Source: Monodelphis domestica
Lineage: Eukaryota > Chordata > Mammalia > Didelphimorphia > Didelphidae
DNA: 64,000 nt
Assembly (NCBI RefSeq): GCF_027887165.1
Contig: NC_077227.1
Coordinates: forward strand, 440,065,895-440,129,894
Direction: 5' to 3'
The translations under genes and the position numbers were made by a program. Below are positions 34,840 to 45,149 of this stretch, in pieces; within the stretch, counting starts at the first letter, position 1; each line of letters begins with the position of its first letter. The notes beneath the pieces are model-generated. The model was given only the letters and a program-made list of their open reading frames with translations. It ran no database searches and was not told the origin of the DNA.

Positions 34840-35430
34840 CCTAGCGTCTACGCAGTGCTTTTTATAACCTAACCCAGCAGGCTGCGCGCAACGGTTGGCG
34901 TGATGACGCAACACGTGCGCCTGTTTCCCGGCGCTTGCGCAGCCCGGGAAGGTCGTCCCGGTGACCGGCTCTTGGTTGAGAGAAGCCGTCGCCATGTTGT
35001 CGCTGGCTGCTCGTTCTGGCCCTTTCGCCCCCGTTCTATCAGCCACGTCCCGTGTGGTGGCAGGTCCCCTGCGGCCGCTGGTACAGGCCTCGGTGGTGCC
35101 CTCCCCGGAACCACCCGTGTTGGACGCGAAGCGCCCCTTCCTGTGCCAGGAGTCCCTGAAAGGGCAGGCCGCCCGCCAGCAGCTCGTTGCCACAGTCGGC
35201 CTTTTCTGTGAGTGTAGGGTGGGAGAAGAGGCGGGGGTCGACGAAAGCAGAGGGCTGCGGTCCGGATTGCCTTCTTGTAAGCCGAGGGAGGGAGCTGGGA
35301 GGCCATTTCCGGGGCCCAAGACCCCCGTTTCCGGAACTGAGGGGCTTCCCAACCAAGTGAAGGCAGAGGAACCGGCGGATGGAGGTTTGGGGGCGGAAAG
35401 GGCGTCCCTACCACTCCCGGAGTGTAAAGC
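34840..35430 (+). promoter_or_regulatory. UQCRFS1: CpG-island promoter of UQCRFS1
   Basis: A sharp block of GC-rich, CpG-dense DNA in an otherwise AT-rich window, covering the upstream flank, exon 1 and the start of the intron. No TATA box lies upstream of the start codon. Motifs: CRE-like TGACGCAA (34904-34911), E-box CACGTG (34912-34917), NRF1-like GCGCTTGCGCA (34931-34941, close to the YGCGCAYGCGCR consensus) and YY1-like CGCCATGTT over the start codon (34990-34998). NRF1 and YY1 commonly control nuclear genes for respiration. The motif matches are seen; binding is inferred. Confidence 0.85.
34994..35207 (+). CDS. UQCRFS1: UQCRFS1 exon 1: Rieske protein presequence (subunit 9 part)
   Basis: Codons 1-71 plus the first base of codon 72. 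It encodes [20 protein letters not shown]... through ...LVATVGLF, closely matching the mammalian Rieske presequence. In mammals the first 78 residues target the protein to mitochondria, are cleaved, and stay in complex III as subunit 9. The start is the first ATG in a good context (G at -3), with the expected N-terminus. The donor GTGAGT at 35208-35213 follows codon phase 1. The presequence is rich in Arg, Ser and Ala and poor in acidic residues. GLFF at the exon junction replaces GLNV of human and mouse. Long open frames on the opposite strand here come from GC-rich composition. Confidence 0.97.
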
Positions 35431-35644
35431 CGCCCAGTCCAGTCATTGAACCCTGGGTCTCCCTTCCTACTCTGGGTCTTTGGGGAAGGTTGAACTGCCT
35501 TTTGTCTGGAGGTAGCAGCTCACTTTATCTAAGGTTTTTTAAGCAACCAAAAAATACTTTGCACACACCCTTTCCTGTATATTTCCACAGCCTTTTTAGG
35601 TAGTAAAGATACGAATATTCATTTCATAGGTAAGGAAACAAACC

Positions 35645-35860
35645 CAAAAGGTCAAGTGGCACCATAGAATTACAGAGGAGAGCCGGAAGGGAATTTAAAT
35701 AGGAAGTAGTCAGATACTTTTTTTTTTTTTAAAGGAAACTGAGCCCCAGGGAGGTGTAAGTGACTTGCTCAAGGTCACACTGGGAATAAGCATATAGCAA
35801 TATTTGAACCCAGGTTCTTTGAGTCAGTGCCTTTTCTGCTCCACAGTGCTGATTACATTC
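35645..35860 (-). mobile_element. CORE-SINE fragment in the intron
   Basis: 'aaaggaaactgagccccagggaggtgtaagtgacttgctcaaggtcacactgggaataag' and 'tttgaacccaggttctttgagtcagtgccttttctgctccacag' are the reverse of a MIR/THER-type SINE. Confidence 0.7.
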
Positions 35861-36147
35861 TTTTAGTTAGTGTGTAGCAGAACCATATTGGAAACTAGTT
35901 CCTCCAATTTTAAATCCAGTGTTCTGTATTTTGGCTTTATTATTTCTGCCAAGAAGGAAGTTGGGTTCAGGGAAGTGACTCCACCATCAAGATGATCTCT
36001 CAGGGCCCCTAATCGGTTTTCCCTCAGGTTGGGACTGTTGAAAGCCTCTTGGCTTCTCCTCAAAATCTCTCTTAGATCACTTACCAGGGCAGATAGACCT
36101 TGGAGGAGGTGAATCCTGGAACCAATTGATGTTCTTCCAGATACCCC

Positions 36148-36177
36148 CCCCCCCCCCACACACACACATACACACAT
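36148..36177. repeat. C-tract and (CA)n low-complexity repeat
   Basis: Thirteen C's run directly into CACACACACA. The complementary strand gives the glycine/valine-like MCVCVCVGGGG peptide, which is not a gene. Confidence 0.9.
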
Positions 36178-37149
36178 TTTTGTACCTTAAAGCTTAAGTT
36201 GCCAATTACCCTCTTTTTACAAATGGAATAACTGAGGAGCCCAAATTACTTGTTCAAGGTCATATGACATTTTAACACCAAATTTGTTTCTCCCAAAAAA
36301 AATGTGGAGGAAGAAGAATAGAAAGTAATAAAATGTCATCTGTGAAAGTTTTGGCTCTTAGAGGAAGCTTTTTTTATATTTTTTGTTCTTTGTTGGAAAT
36401 ACTTTTACAAATGATGGAAAAAGACCTAGTCAGTATCCTCTGTGATCTCCAACTTGGCAGTATATTTAATACTTTTAAAACTTCATCATACACCTTCCAA
36501 TGTTTCAGATGACTTGGTGGGTTACTTTCAGAGAACATATTAGAATTTGCAAAATATTTTTATCATGATTTGATCATAACATCTCTGAGTCAAGTATTAT
36601 CAGCTCCATTTTACATTTCAATAAATAAGCTTTTTTCTTTGGTTCACCTTCTATAAGTGGTAAATTCAGGAATTATCCCAGTTCTAATGTTCTTTCCACC
36701 CCTCATTTTAGTTGGAAAACTGATTCCTTGATAGAATTGTGGAATGAGACATGAAAGTCTTGACTTTGGGAAAGAGAGCCAAACATTAACTTGAATGTTT
36801 TAACCCCCTTGCTAAGTGAATCTAAGAGTACTTGTTGCATACTTTGACGAGAGATTTCTATATCCTGGTGACCTTTCCGTAGTGTCTTGTTTTGTCTTAA
36901 GTTGAAACTAAATCTAGAAATGATATACTTCGCCATCTTGAGTCAGATATGAAACATAATGCTAAAATAACTTAAAAGCTTGAATTGTTAGGGCAGGAAC
37001 TGTATAATTACCAATTTTTCAGACTTTCTTGTATTCTGAGAGAAAATGTAGCTTGTTAGCTCAAATAAAGCAGTAGAACCCCGATTATTAAATTTCTTTT
37101 GCAGATTTCTTTGAACTCAGATGAGGAAATCCTTCACTTTAAAAAATTC

Positions 37150-38530
37150 GCTTGTATTTTTTCTGTTTAACAAACATTTATTTTCTCTGCCCTTCCCCTT
37201 GGGACAATTTATTTTAAAAGGAAAGAAGAATTATAATAAGTAGTTAAGGAAAACAAATGCCTGTATTGACCAAGTCCAAAAACGTATGCCTTGTTCATTC
37301 TTTATTTTAAAGTCCATCAACTCTTTGTCAGGAGATGGTTAGCCTGCTTTATCTTTACTCTTTTTGAAGTCCTGGTTTGCCATTGCATTAGAGCACTAAA
37401 GTCTTTAAAAATTCTTTTTCTTTATAATGTAATTTCATATTTATTTCTGCTAGTTCTGCTTACTTCACCTTACAGTAAGTCATAGAGACCTTCTCAGTTT
37501 CCTCTAAAACTATCCCATTTATTATGGTACAATAATCTATTATATTCATGTCATCATTTGTTTTACCATTTCCCTCATAATTTACAGGGTTGGGTTTTTT
37601 GTTTGTCTTATTCAAAAAGAAATGTGTGTTTGTTTTTTAAACCCTTACATTCCACCTTAGAGTCAACACTGTATATTGGTTTAAAGACAGAAGAGCAGTA
37701 AGGGATAGGCAGTGGGGGATAAGTAACTTGCCCAGGGTCATACATCTAGGAAGTGTCAAAGGCCAGATTTCAACCCAATTCCTCCCATCCCCAGACCTGG
37801 TTCTCTATCCACTGAATCTCCTTGTTCTCCCCTTATAAATGTTTTGTACATATCAGTCCTTTTCCTTTTTCTTTGATCTCTGTGATGTCCAGGCCTACAA
37901 TTGGTTCGTTCCATATTACTTTGTGGAAGATCAATTCACGGCTCCATCAAAGGTTCATTAGTGTACTTATTTTCCCACTGCTCTTCCAACATTTGTCATT
38001 TACTTCTTTTGTCCTCTCCACTAGCATAATGAATATGAGGTGAAACCTCAAACTTGCACAGTTTGCATTTATTCATTAGTGATTATAATATTTTAAAAAT
38101 AATGGTTGTTGATAGCTTGAATTTCTTCCTTTAAAAGTTGCGTGTTCATATCCTCAACTATGTATGTAGCTCAGATTCTTGAGTATCTTGGATATATGAC
38201 CTTTTTCAAAGAAACTTTCTAGAAGGATTTTTTTCCTTAGTTAACTTATTTCCCTTCAGATTTCAACTGGATTGTTTTTTGTATGTGCAAAAACTTTCAT
38301 TTTATATACATGCAAAAATGTCCATTCTATCTTCTGTAAACAATTTTGTCATTATTCCTCTGATTTGTTTCTCATGTCACCTTTTATATCTAAGTTATGT
38401 AACCATTAGGAATTTATCTTGGTACAAGGTGTGAGATGTTGGGGTTTTTTTTGCCTAATTTATGCCATATTTGCTTACTTTATTATTATATGAACAAGGA
38501 TTAATCGAAATGGTTTTAATTCAGAAATGT
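37150..38530 (-). mobile_element. Old L1 3' end, antisense in the intron
   Basis: The - strand holds an ORF2 C-terminal part and 3' UTR. Visible blocks: 'agagaccttctcagtttcctctaaaactatcccatttattatggtacaataat' (37482), 'ccactagcataatgaatatgaggtgaaacctcaaacttgcacagtttgcattt' (38020) and 'gaatttatcttggtacaaggtgtgagatgttgg' (38411). A SINE interrupts it. Too decayed to be mobile. Confidence 0.75.
37632..37836 (-). mobile_element. tRNA-derived marsupial CORE-SINE, diverged
   Basis: 'aaacccttacattccaccttagagtcaacactgtatattgg', 'ggataagtaacttgcccagggtcatacatctaggaagtg' and 'cccagacctggttctctatccactgaatctcc' form a reverse-orientation copy within the L1. Confidence 0.8.
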
Positions 38531-40224
38531 ACATTTCAAAGTGCCAATTATATGAACTTTTTTTTCTCCTTTTAGGAAAAATAACTTAAGTGATTTTTCT
38601 TTTGGATTCTACCATTGACCTATAAAATTTCCAATGACAAATCAGTGCCAAGGAAATGCCACCTATTAGTGTACATTGGTAGCCTCTATAAATTGTAGTC
38701 CTTGATCTGGCTAGACCTTATGTAACTTGCCCATGGTCACAGCCTTAATAGGCCCTGCGAAGGTGGAGGGGTTGAATATAGGTTTTCTAAGTTGACTTTA
38801 TGTCCCCTATTCCAGACTTGCCTTTTTACCTAAGTGATATTAAACATATTGGCAGGACTCATCAGCAGTTTTCTTCTCTACGTTTCATTAGAGCTATATA
38901 AATCATAATTGACACCATAAAAATCCTGGCTGAGAATCTATTTAGGATGACTTGTTAAGTAATTTGCCCACATGCCTCCATTTGGAAAAGAGCAGAGATA
39001 TATTTAGGTAGGTCCCTTTAATTTCATTGTTCTTCCATTATAGGTAACTTTTAATGACTTGCATGTAGTTATCACTTTTGGGGGAAAGTAGTTGAAATAT
39101 ACTATACATTAATTTTTGATTACTTGTGAACTATATTGGTAAGAAATCTGGTATAGAATCTTCCTTAAGATCCTTAAGAAAGGAAAATGTATTTATGAGT
39201 AGAACATAAGGCATAGATTTTAGAATAGGAAAAGGATTTTAGAAGCCAACTCCCTTCTTTTACAGATCAGGCCTAGAAAGGTTATGTAACTTGTTTGAAA
39301 TCATATAAGTGGCAGAAGCAGAATTTGAACTTAATTAAACCTCTCTGACTTTAAACCCAACACTCCTTTGGAAACAAAACATTTTCTCTTATAAACAAAA
39401 ATGACTGAATAGGCTCAGTATGATTTTTATGTTTATTTTAGGGAACCTGCCAAGAAGTTCACTTTTTCTTAAACATGTTGAAAAATTCAATCAAGCATTG
39501 TTTCACAATAATGCTTGAGTTAAAAAATTTCTGCTAAAATTCTTGCCTTTTAGTTATTTACTAGTTCCTAAAGTAATGAGTACACACTAGTAATTATTAA
39601 GAATGAAGATAATGGAGACTTTCCTACTATGTAATCAAATGAGATGATAGACAAGTTGCCTGTTTTTGATAAGGCTTTTCTCATTTCACCCATCATTGAA
39701 GTTAAAGTAGTACTAATTCCTGTCTTACAATACTCTAATGGCTCTTCAGTCTACTAAGTCTTCTCATCCTGTGCATGTTTTGTCCATTGCTGCCCTTAAA
39801 TTCTCCTCAGGGGGTTCATCCAACATGCTTGGGAATCTTCCTGTCATATTCTTGGTATCTCTCACTCTTGCTGTAGTATTGGCTCATCTTTCATTTTTAT
39901 ATTTCTTTGATATCCTTACATTGCTTCTTGTAATTAATTCCTTGTTTGTAAAGTGTTATAGACTGCTAATGGCCACCTGGGGCCTCATAATTGTCCCATG
40001 AGTGATCCCCAGTCACTTTTCTTAAGAGCTTACAAGGTGTTTCATAACTTGCTGCTATATAACATCATTGGGAGAATATTATTGTCAAAAATTTGGAACT
40101 TTATTATAGGAAGAAGCTATCCTAGAATGCTTTAAAAAAAAAGCTTTGAGGGGAAAAAAACCCTCCAATTTCTTGTAAAATTATATTCATAAGGTATCTT
40201 TTTCTCTTGAAAATAATGGCTCAA

Positions 40225-40333
40225 TGTCAGCTGTGAGAAGGGGGTTAGGGGAAGGGGAGGGAAAGAACATGAATCTTGTAACCATGGGAAAATATTCTAA
40301 ATTAATTAAATAAAATTTTCCAAACTTAAAAAA
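40225..40333 (+). mobile_element. Very short 5'-truncated L1 3' end
   Basis: About 109 bp: 'gggggttaggggaaggggaggg' G-rich tract, 'cttgtaaccatgggaaaatattctaaattaattaaataaaa', then A's. Flanks AATGGCTCAA (40215-40224) and AATAGCTCAA (40334-40343) are a near-perfect duplication. It lies about 465 bp before exon 2. Confidence 0.75.
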
Positions 40334-40797
40334 AATAGCTCAAGAATTCTTAGTTTTATGTGCATTTTCAGAAAACACATATCTTGACCTCAATAGGAAT
40401 TGTAGACTCCACACTTTGTATTATAAAGCTGGAAATGAGTTCAATATTGAAGGGTGGATGCTAGTGGCAAGCAAACTGAATTTTTAGAATCTTTGAAATA
40501 TTTAATTTAACAGGGCTGTTCAACTTCATGTACTCTTTTTCCTGGAGATACTCAAATATATCAGTTGACAAACACTTGTATTTTCATACTAATATAAAAA
40601 TTGACTTCATCCAATTAATGCTATTTGATATGCTGGCTGTGTTCCTACTTTGTTTTTATATGAACAGATTATTTTCAAATTATTTAAGTTTTTCATTTTA
40701 AAAGACAATTTGCAGACATGTAACCACATACACACACAAACTCCCCTTTTAAGGTATTTATCTGACTTTTTATAATAATCTTCTGTTTGTTTTGCAG

Positions 40798-41408
40798 TTC
40801 CTGCCACTGTTCGTTACTCCCATACAGATGTCAAAGTTCCTGACTTCTCTCCTTATCGTCGATCAGATGTGTTAGATAGCACAAAATCCTCAAAAGATAG
40901 CAGTGAAAGTAGGAAAGGCTTCTCCTATTTGATTACTGCAACTACAACAGTAGGTGTTGCATATGCTGCTAAGAATGCTGTCTCCCAGTTTGTCTCCAGC
41001 ATGAGTGCTTCTGCTGACGTTTTGGCCATGTCGAAAATTGAAATCAAGCTATCAGATATTCCTGAAGGCAAGAATATAGCTTTGAAGTGGAGAGGAAAGC
41101 CTCTGTTTGTACGTCATAGAACCCAAAAGGAAATAGAACAAGAAGCTGCAGTGGATCTGGCACAGTTGAGAGACCCACAACATGATTCAGATCGTGTAAA
41201 GAAGCCTGAATGGGTCATCCTGATAGGTGTCTGCACCCATCTTGGTTGTGTACCCATTGCAAATGCAGGAGATTTTGGTGGTTATTACTGTCCTTGTCAT
41301 GGGTCCCACTATGATGCATCTGGCAGAATCAGAAAAGGGCCTGCACCACTCAACCTTGAGGTTCCATCATATGAATTCACCAGTGATGATCTAGTTATTG
41401 TTGGTTAA
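40798..41408 (+). CDS. UQCRFS1: UQCRFS1 exon 2: mature Rieske iron-sulfur protein
   Basis: Codes residues 72-274 and the stop TAA. The protein transfers electrons from ubiquinol to cytochrome c1 in complex III of the inner mitochondrial membrane. The mature part should start at S79 ([10 protein letters not shown]). A single membrane anchor lies at about 112-140 ([20 protein letters not shown]...), followed by the flexible hinge ([13 protein letters not shown]) and the soluble Rieske domain. The 2Fe-2S ligands are C217 and H219 in CTHLGC and C236 and H239 in CPCHGSH; C222 and C238 form the usual disulfide. Total length, 274, equals human. The long single exon follows the conserved two-exon layout. 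No damage is visible, so this is the functional locus and not a processed copy. Confidence 0.98.
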
Positions 41409-41620
41409 AGTACTGGACTCGAGTCACAAATTCCCTACAAGTTTGTTTCATGTAAATTCTGAAAAGTTGTTGAGAGAAATTCTAATATTCTTCAGATTGG
41501 TTGATGTGAGATTTAACTATTTCTGATAATGTATTGGAATACATTGAATTAAATATCAAATGCTTTCAAGTATTTGCTTTTAATAAAGCCACTATTAAAC
41601 ATTCTCTCATTGATTTGTAA
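41409..41620 (+). promoter_or_regulatory. UQCRFS1: UQCRFS1 3' UTR and polyadenylation signal
   Basis: A short AT-rich 3' UTR with a canonical AATAAA at 41582-41587. A T-rich stretch at about 41621-41634 could be the downstream element. The cleavage site is probably near 41600-41615. Confidence 0.85.
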
Positions 41621-42924
41621 GATTTTTTTTCTTTGACAACTCTTAAATTAATAGTTTGCAGGCACGTCTATGAGAGGGATGTATTATCCATTTTGTGCAG
41701 AAAAATATTACTTTTCACCTATGCTATGCCTCTAGTATCTGTCCAGAGGAAGGAATCCTCAGAGGTGGAACTAAAGAAGGTTCAAAGTTTATTTAATCTG
41801 AAATCCTCATTATCTAGGAAAGAACTGAGTGCCAAAGAGAAGTGATTTATATAAAGTCATCCTATGAGTGAGTGGCAGAACTAGGCCTAGAAGCCAGATT
41901 TCTTGACTGCAAACTCAGTATTCCAGACCATGCTAAAACTACACAAGGATAGTTGATTGACTACCAGTCTCCTACCACCTATGAGAGCAGGATCATTGGA
42001 GAGAGTCTGTTGGGATTGATGGTCCAGGGAAGGGATGGGGTTGGAGTGGACTTAAATAATGTTTGTTCCTACATTCCATTATATATAGTTTTGTAGTTTT
42101 TTTTTTCTACCCTAGTTCTTTGTGTGTAAGTCTTGCTACTTTTTATTCTGAATGATTAAATAATATATTTTACAAGAAACCTGTCCCATTTTTTTTTCCT
42201 TCAAAATGGCTACCAAATTAGAATATAGAGTCAGGGGCCAGAAGCCTATGTTTCAATTCCACCTCTCTGGTTAACTAGCTACCTGTATAATGGCATTTTT
42301 TTATTTCTGCCTAGGTCATACATATTACAAAGATGCTATATTCATAAAATAATGAGAGGCACTTAAAATTCTTATTCAGATTCAGCATAATTGCATAGAA
42401 TGTGATTACCATCTTAGCTTTAGAACTGGCAGGTAAAAAAAGTCATGTTATTTCTAGCAAGAAGATTTATAGTACTTATTAACCAACTAGTTCCTGTTTC
42501 TTACCCAAAGAAAGTACAAAGCACCAGACAATGATTCTCAAACCTGAACTCTTAACTACTTCACTTTCATACTAAGCTACCTGTCATGTGAAAGTGATAT
42601 GATTGGCTAATGTCCACATGTATTTCGGCTTCTTTTCTCCAGTAGAATTTGTTCTGATTATTTAGCTCATGTTCACCTGATGCCAAAGCCAAACTAAGGA
42701 TATTCAGTAAAATTGCCACCTGAAATCCTCCATCTTACTAGCAGTTTTCCAACCAGGTATGCTCCCCAGTCACCTTACCATTTGCCTTTCTTGCCTTCCT
42801 TCCCATCTTCCTCTTTGAAGCCTTCTTTATTACCCCCCTCCCTTTTTTGTCATTGTTTGTCTCATATTCAATGTCTCAATACTCAGGAAAGTTTTGAGGC
42901 TTTGGAAATTTTTAAAAATGATAT
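41621..42924. other. Intergenic downstream of UQCRFS1
   Basis: An old CORE-SINE trace lies at about 41830-41945 ('gatttatataaagtcatcctatgagtgagtggcagaactaggcctagaagccag'). The rest is unrecognised. T runs near 42100 and 42190. Confidence 0.4.
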
Positions 42925-43130
42925 TGCAGGGGCAGCTAGGGGCTCAGTAGATAAAGAGTCAGGCCTAGAGACAAGGTTCCAGGTTCAAATATGGCCTCAA
43001 GACACTTCCTAGCTGTGTGACCCTGGGCAAGTCACTTAATTCCCATTGCCTACCCTTACTACTCTTCTGCCTTGGAACCACTATATAGTATTGATTCTAA
43101 GATAGAAAGTAAGAGTTTAAAAAAAGATTA
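42925..43130 (+). mobile_element. tRNA-derived marsupial CORE-SINE
   Basis: GGGGCAGCTAGGGGCTCAG, B box CAGGTTCAAATA, ACCCTGGGCAAGTCACTTAA, 'cttctgccttggaacc' and an A-rich tail. Flanks AAAATGATATTGC and AAAAGATATTGC suggest an imperfect duplication. Confidence 0.88.
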
Positions 43131-43139
43131 TAGATTATA

Positions 43140-43345
43140 AAAAGATATTGCCAGATCAGCTAGGTAGCACGGTTAGAATAGAGTATCAAGCCTGAAGTCA
43201 AGAGGACCTAGGATCAAATTTGACCTCAGGGACTTCCAAGCTGTGTGAACTTGGACTAAACCCATTTTTCTAGTTCTTGCCCCTCTGCTTTAGAAAAGAA
43301 ACTATTAGAAAATAAATGTTACTAAGAAAATAAAGGTTTAAAAAA
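43140..43345 (+). mobile_element. CORE-SINE, older and diverged
   Basis: 'gatcagctaggtagcacggttagaatagag', 'gaggacctaggatcaaatttgacctcagggacttccaagctgtgtgaacttgg' and 'cccctctgctttagaa' follow directly behind the younger SINE in the same direction. Confidence 0.75.
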
Positions 43346-44435
43346 ATAATGCACTATAACCTTAGGGTCAGTGAAAACTTTTTAAGCACACCATTTCATT
43401 TTTAGTGTCCTCTTTATGGAATAGTTGCCATTATCGGGCTTACCAAAAATTATGATCACTTTCTATAATGCCCTATTTGATTTGTTTATTTCACTCCAAA
43501 ATATTTGACATTCTGTACTAATATAATTCATAACTCATTGAGTTAGGTGCTACCAAGTACATAAATAGATTGGGATTTGAATCTTTAAAAGACCTAGACA
43601 TTTTTTCCATCTTCATAAACCTAAGAGATATTTCTTTCAAAAATTGAGTTTGACACATGTTCATTTTCAATTTATTGTCCTAGAACGTTCTGAAAGAAAT
43701 TGAAATTTTGATGTTTATGTAGCACATCCTATACAATATCCCTATCAAGTAGATAGTTTAAATATTTCCCTTTTATAGATAAGAAAACTGACTCAAGGAA
43801 ATTGTGACTTAATCACAGTGGTAGTTTGAGGCTTATTCTAAATTTAGTGTTCTAAATTGCATCCCCGTACTAAATGTTTTCTACAGAAATTATACTATTT
43901 TTCTATTTCAATATTAGATTCTTGCCTATTGTTTCAAACCACCAACAGTTGATGTTTTATATGTAAAACTTGATATTAAGAAAAAATGCAGATAGCTATT
44001 TTTCCCCATCTTTTCCATCATGTTAAAAAAATAAATTACATCTTTATGATGTTATTAAGAAAACATTGTTAGTATAGATTTCAACTTTGTAAAATTACCA
44101 TTTGGAAAAAAATTCTGTGTTAAGTAAAAATAACCTCCAGTTTAAGAACTTGATGATGAGACTATGGAAGTATAATGCAGAATAAATTTTGAAAGTGTCT
44201 AATGGGAAAATGGAAGTGGGAATTTTAGATCAGGATTGTGCAAATTATTTCTTTTGTATCCTTAGTAGACAGTAATAATATTGTAGTACAAATAAGCCTT
44301 TTCTGTCCACAATTTCTGTTAATTTTCAAAATGACACCTTAGGTTAACATCAATGGCAATTTAGGAAAGGCATCATAGAAGCAACAGGGAGACGTTTCCC
44401 ACTTCAAGGGAATCTATTTCTACAACTTGTGAATT
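43346..44435. other. Intergenic sequence, nothing identified
   Basis: AT-rich with no gene, RNA or clear repeat. A faint CORE-SINE trace may lie at 43765-43860. Confidence 0.35.
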
Positions 44436-44444
44436 TTGCCATTG

Positions 44445-44699
44445 GAAAACCAATTGTGTAGGTGCCTTCTTGTAACCCTGTTACCAGTAGGCTTGAGCTC
44501 AGGAATTCTTAACTGTAATGTGCCAAAGTGACCAGATATCCCCATTGTCACCAAGATGATGAGCCCACCTTGGGAAGGGGACTGTATAAAGAGGGCTGAA
44601 CCATCCCAGATCAAGAAGTAAGCAGTGGCATTTGGTCTGTAAATTGTGCTGTACTTTCCAAGTCGGGGTGATAGGGAGACCTAGTTCTCTGCCAAAAAA
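44445..44699 (+). pseudogene. 7SL (SRP) RNA retropseudogene
   Basis: It aligns along most of 7SL RNA. Near 44491, GCTTGAGCTCAGGAATTCTT parallels 7SL GCTTGAGTCCAGGAGTTCTG. At 44593-44623 'ggctgaaccatcccagatcaagaagtaagcag' parallels the 'gggtgaaccggcccaggtcggaaacggagcag' domain. Near 44673, AGGGAGACCTAGTTCTCT parallels the 3' end AGCGAGACCCCGTCTCT. A short A tail and near-matching flanks, TTGCCATTG (44436-44444) and TTGCCACTG (44700-44708), indicate LINE-driven retroposition. It is about 50 nt shorter than full-length 7SL and has many substitutions, so a non-functional copy is likely. Confidence 0.75.
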
Positions 44700-44929
44700 T
44701 TGCCACTGAAGAAAAATAGTGACAGGCAAATTCATTTAAATCCTAATTGTTTTTAAAAAACAACCAAAGGACAAATAAAATTGACATACTATAGAACACA
44801 TAATGATAACCTAGATGAATTTTAGTTTCCCCATCTATAAAATGTGGCCAATATGATTTATACTAGCAAGATGTGTGCAAAGCATTTTGTGGACCTTTCT
44901 ATAAAAATGCAAAGTGAATCTTAAATGTC

Positions 44930-45118
44930 CATAGATTGAAAGCCAGACCTAGAGAAGGGAGGTACTGGGCTCAGTACATCTGGCCTCAGACATTTCCTAG
45001 TTTTATGACCCTGGGCAAGTCACCTAATCTTCATTGTCTAGCCCTTACTGCTCTTCTGCCTTGAAAACAGTACAGATAGATTCTAAAATGGATGATAAAT
45101 GTGTTTTTTTTTAAGACC
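44930..45118 (+). mobile_element. tRNA-derived marsupial CORE-SINE, 5' part missing
   Basis: 'gattgaaagccagacctagagaaggg', 'ggcctcagacatttcctagttttatgaccctgggcaagtcacc' and 'tactgctcttctgcctt', then a T/A-rich end. Confidence 0.8.
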
Positions 45119-45149
45119 TACGTTGTTCTCCAACCCCCCCACCCCCACC

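Larger units (their letters stand above)
35208..40797 (+). other. UQCRFS1: UQCRFS1 intron 1 (5.6 kb, phase 1)
   Basis: Donor GTGAGT and acceptor TTTGTTTTGCAG, the latter after a T-rich tract. The intron carries a CORE-SINE fragment (about 35650-35850), a C13/CA low-complexity tract (36148-36177), an old antisense L1 3' end with a SINE (37150-38530), faint CORE-SINE traces near 38720-38830 and 39230-39370, and a tiny L1 3' end (40225-40333). No alternative exon is evident. Confidence 0.93.

Noticed and set aside
34696-35414. Long open frames on the - strand over the UQCRFS1 promoter (218 and 181 residues)
   Set aside because: They arise from GC-rich, stop-poor DNA in the CpG island, overlap the real exon 1 in antisense and have low-complexity composition with no recognisable domain.
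40798-41408. Processed pseudogene of the Rieske gene
   Set aside because: Exon 1 with CpG promoter, matching splice sites and a phase-consistent joined frame of 274 residues are present in the right order; there is no poly(A) tail or damage.
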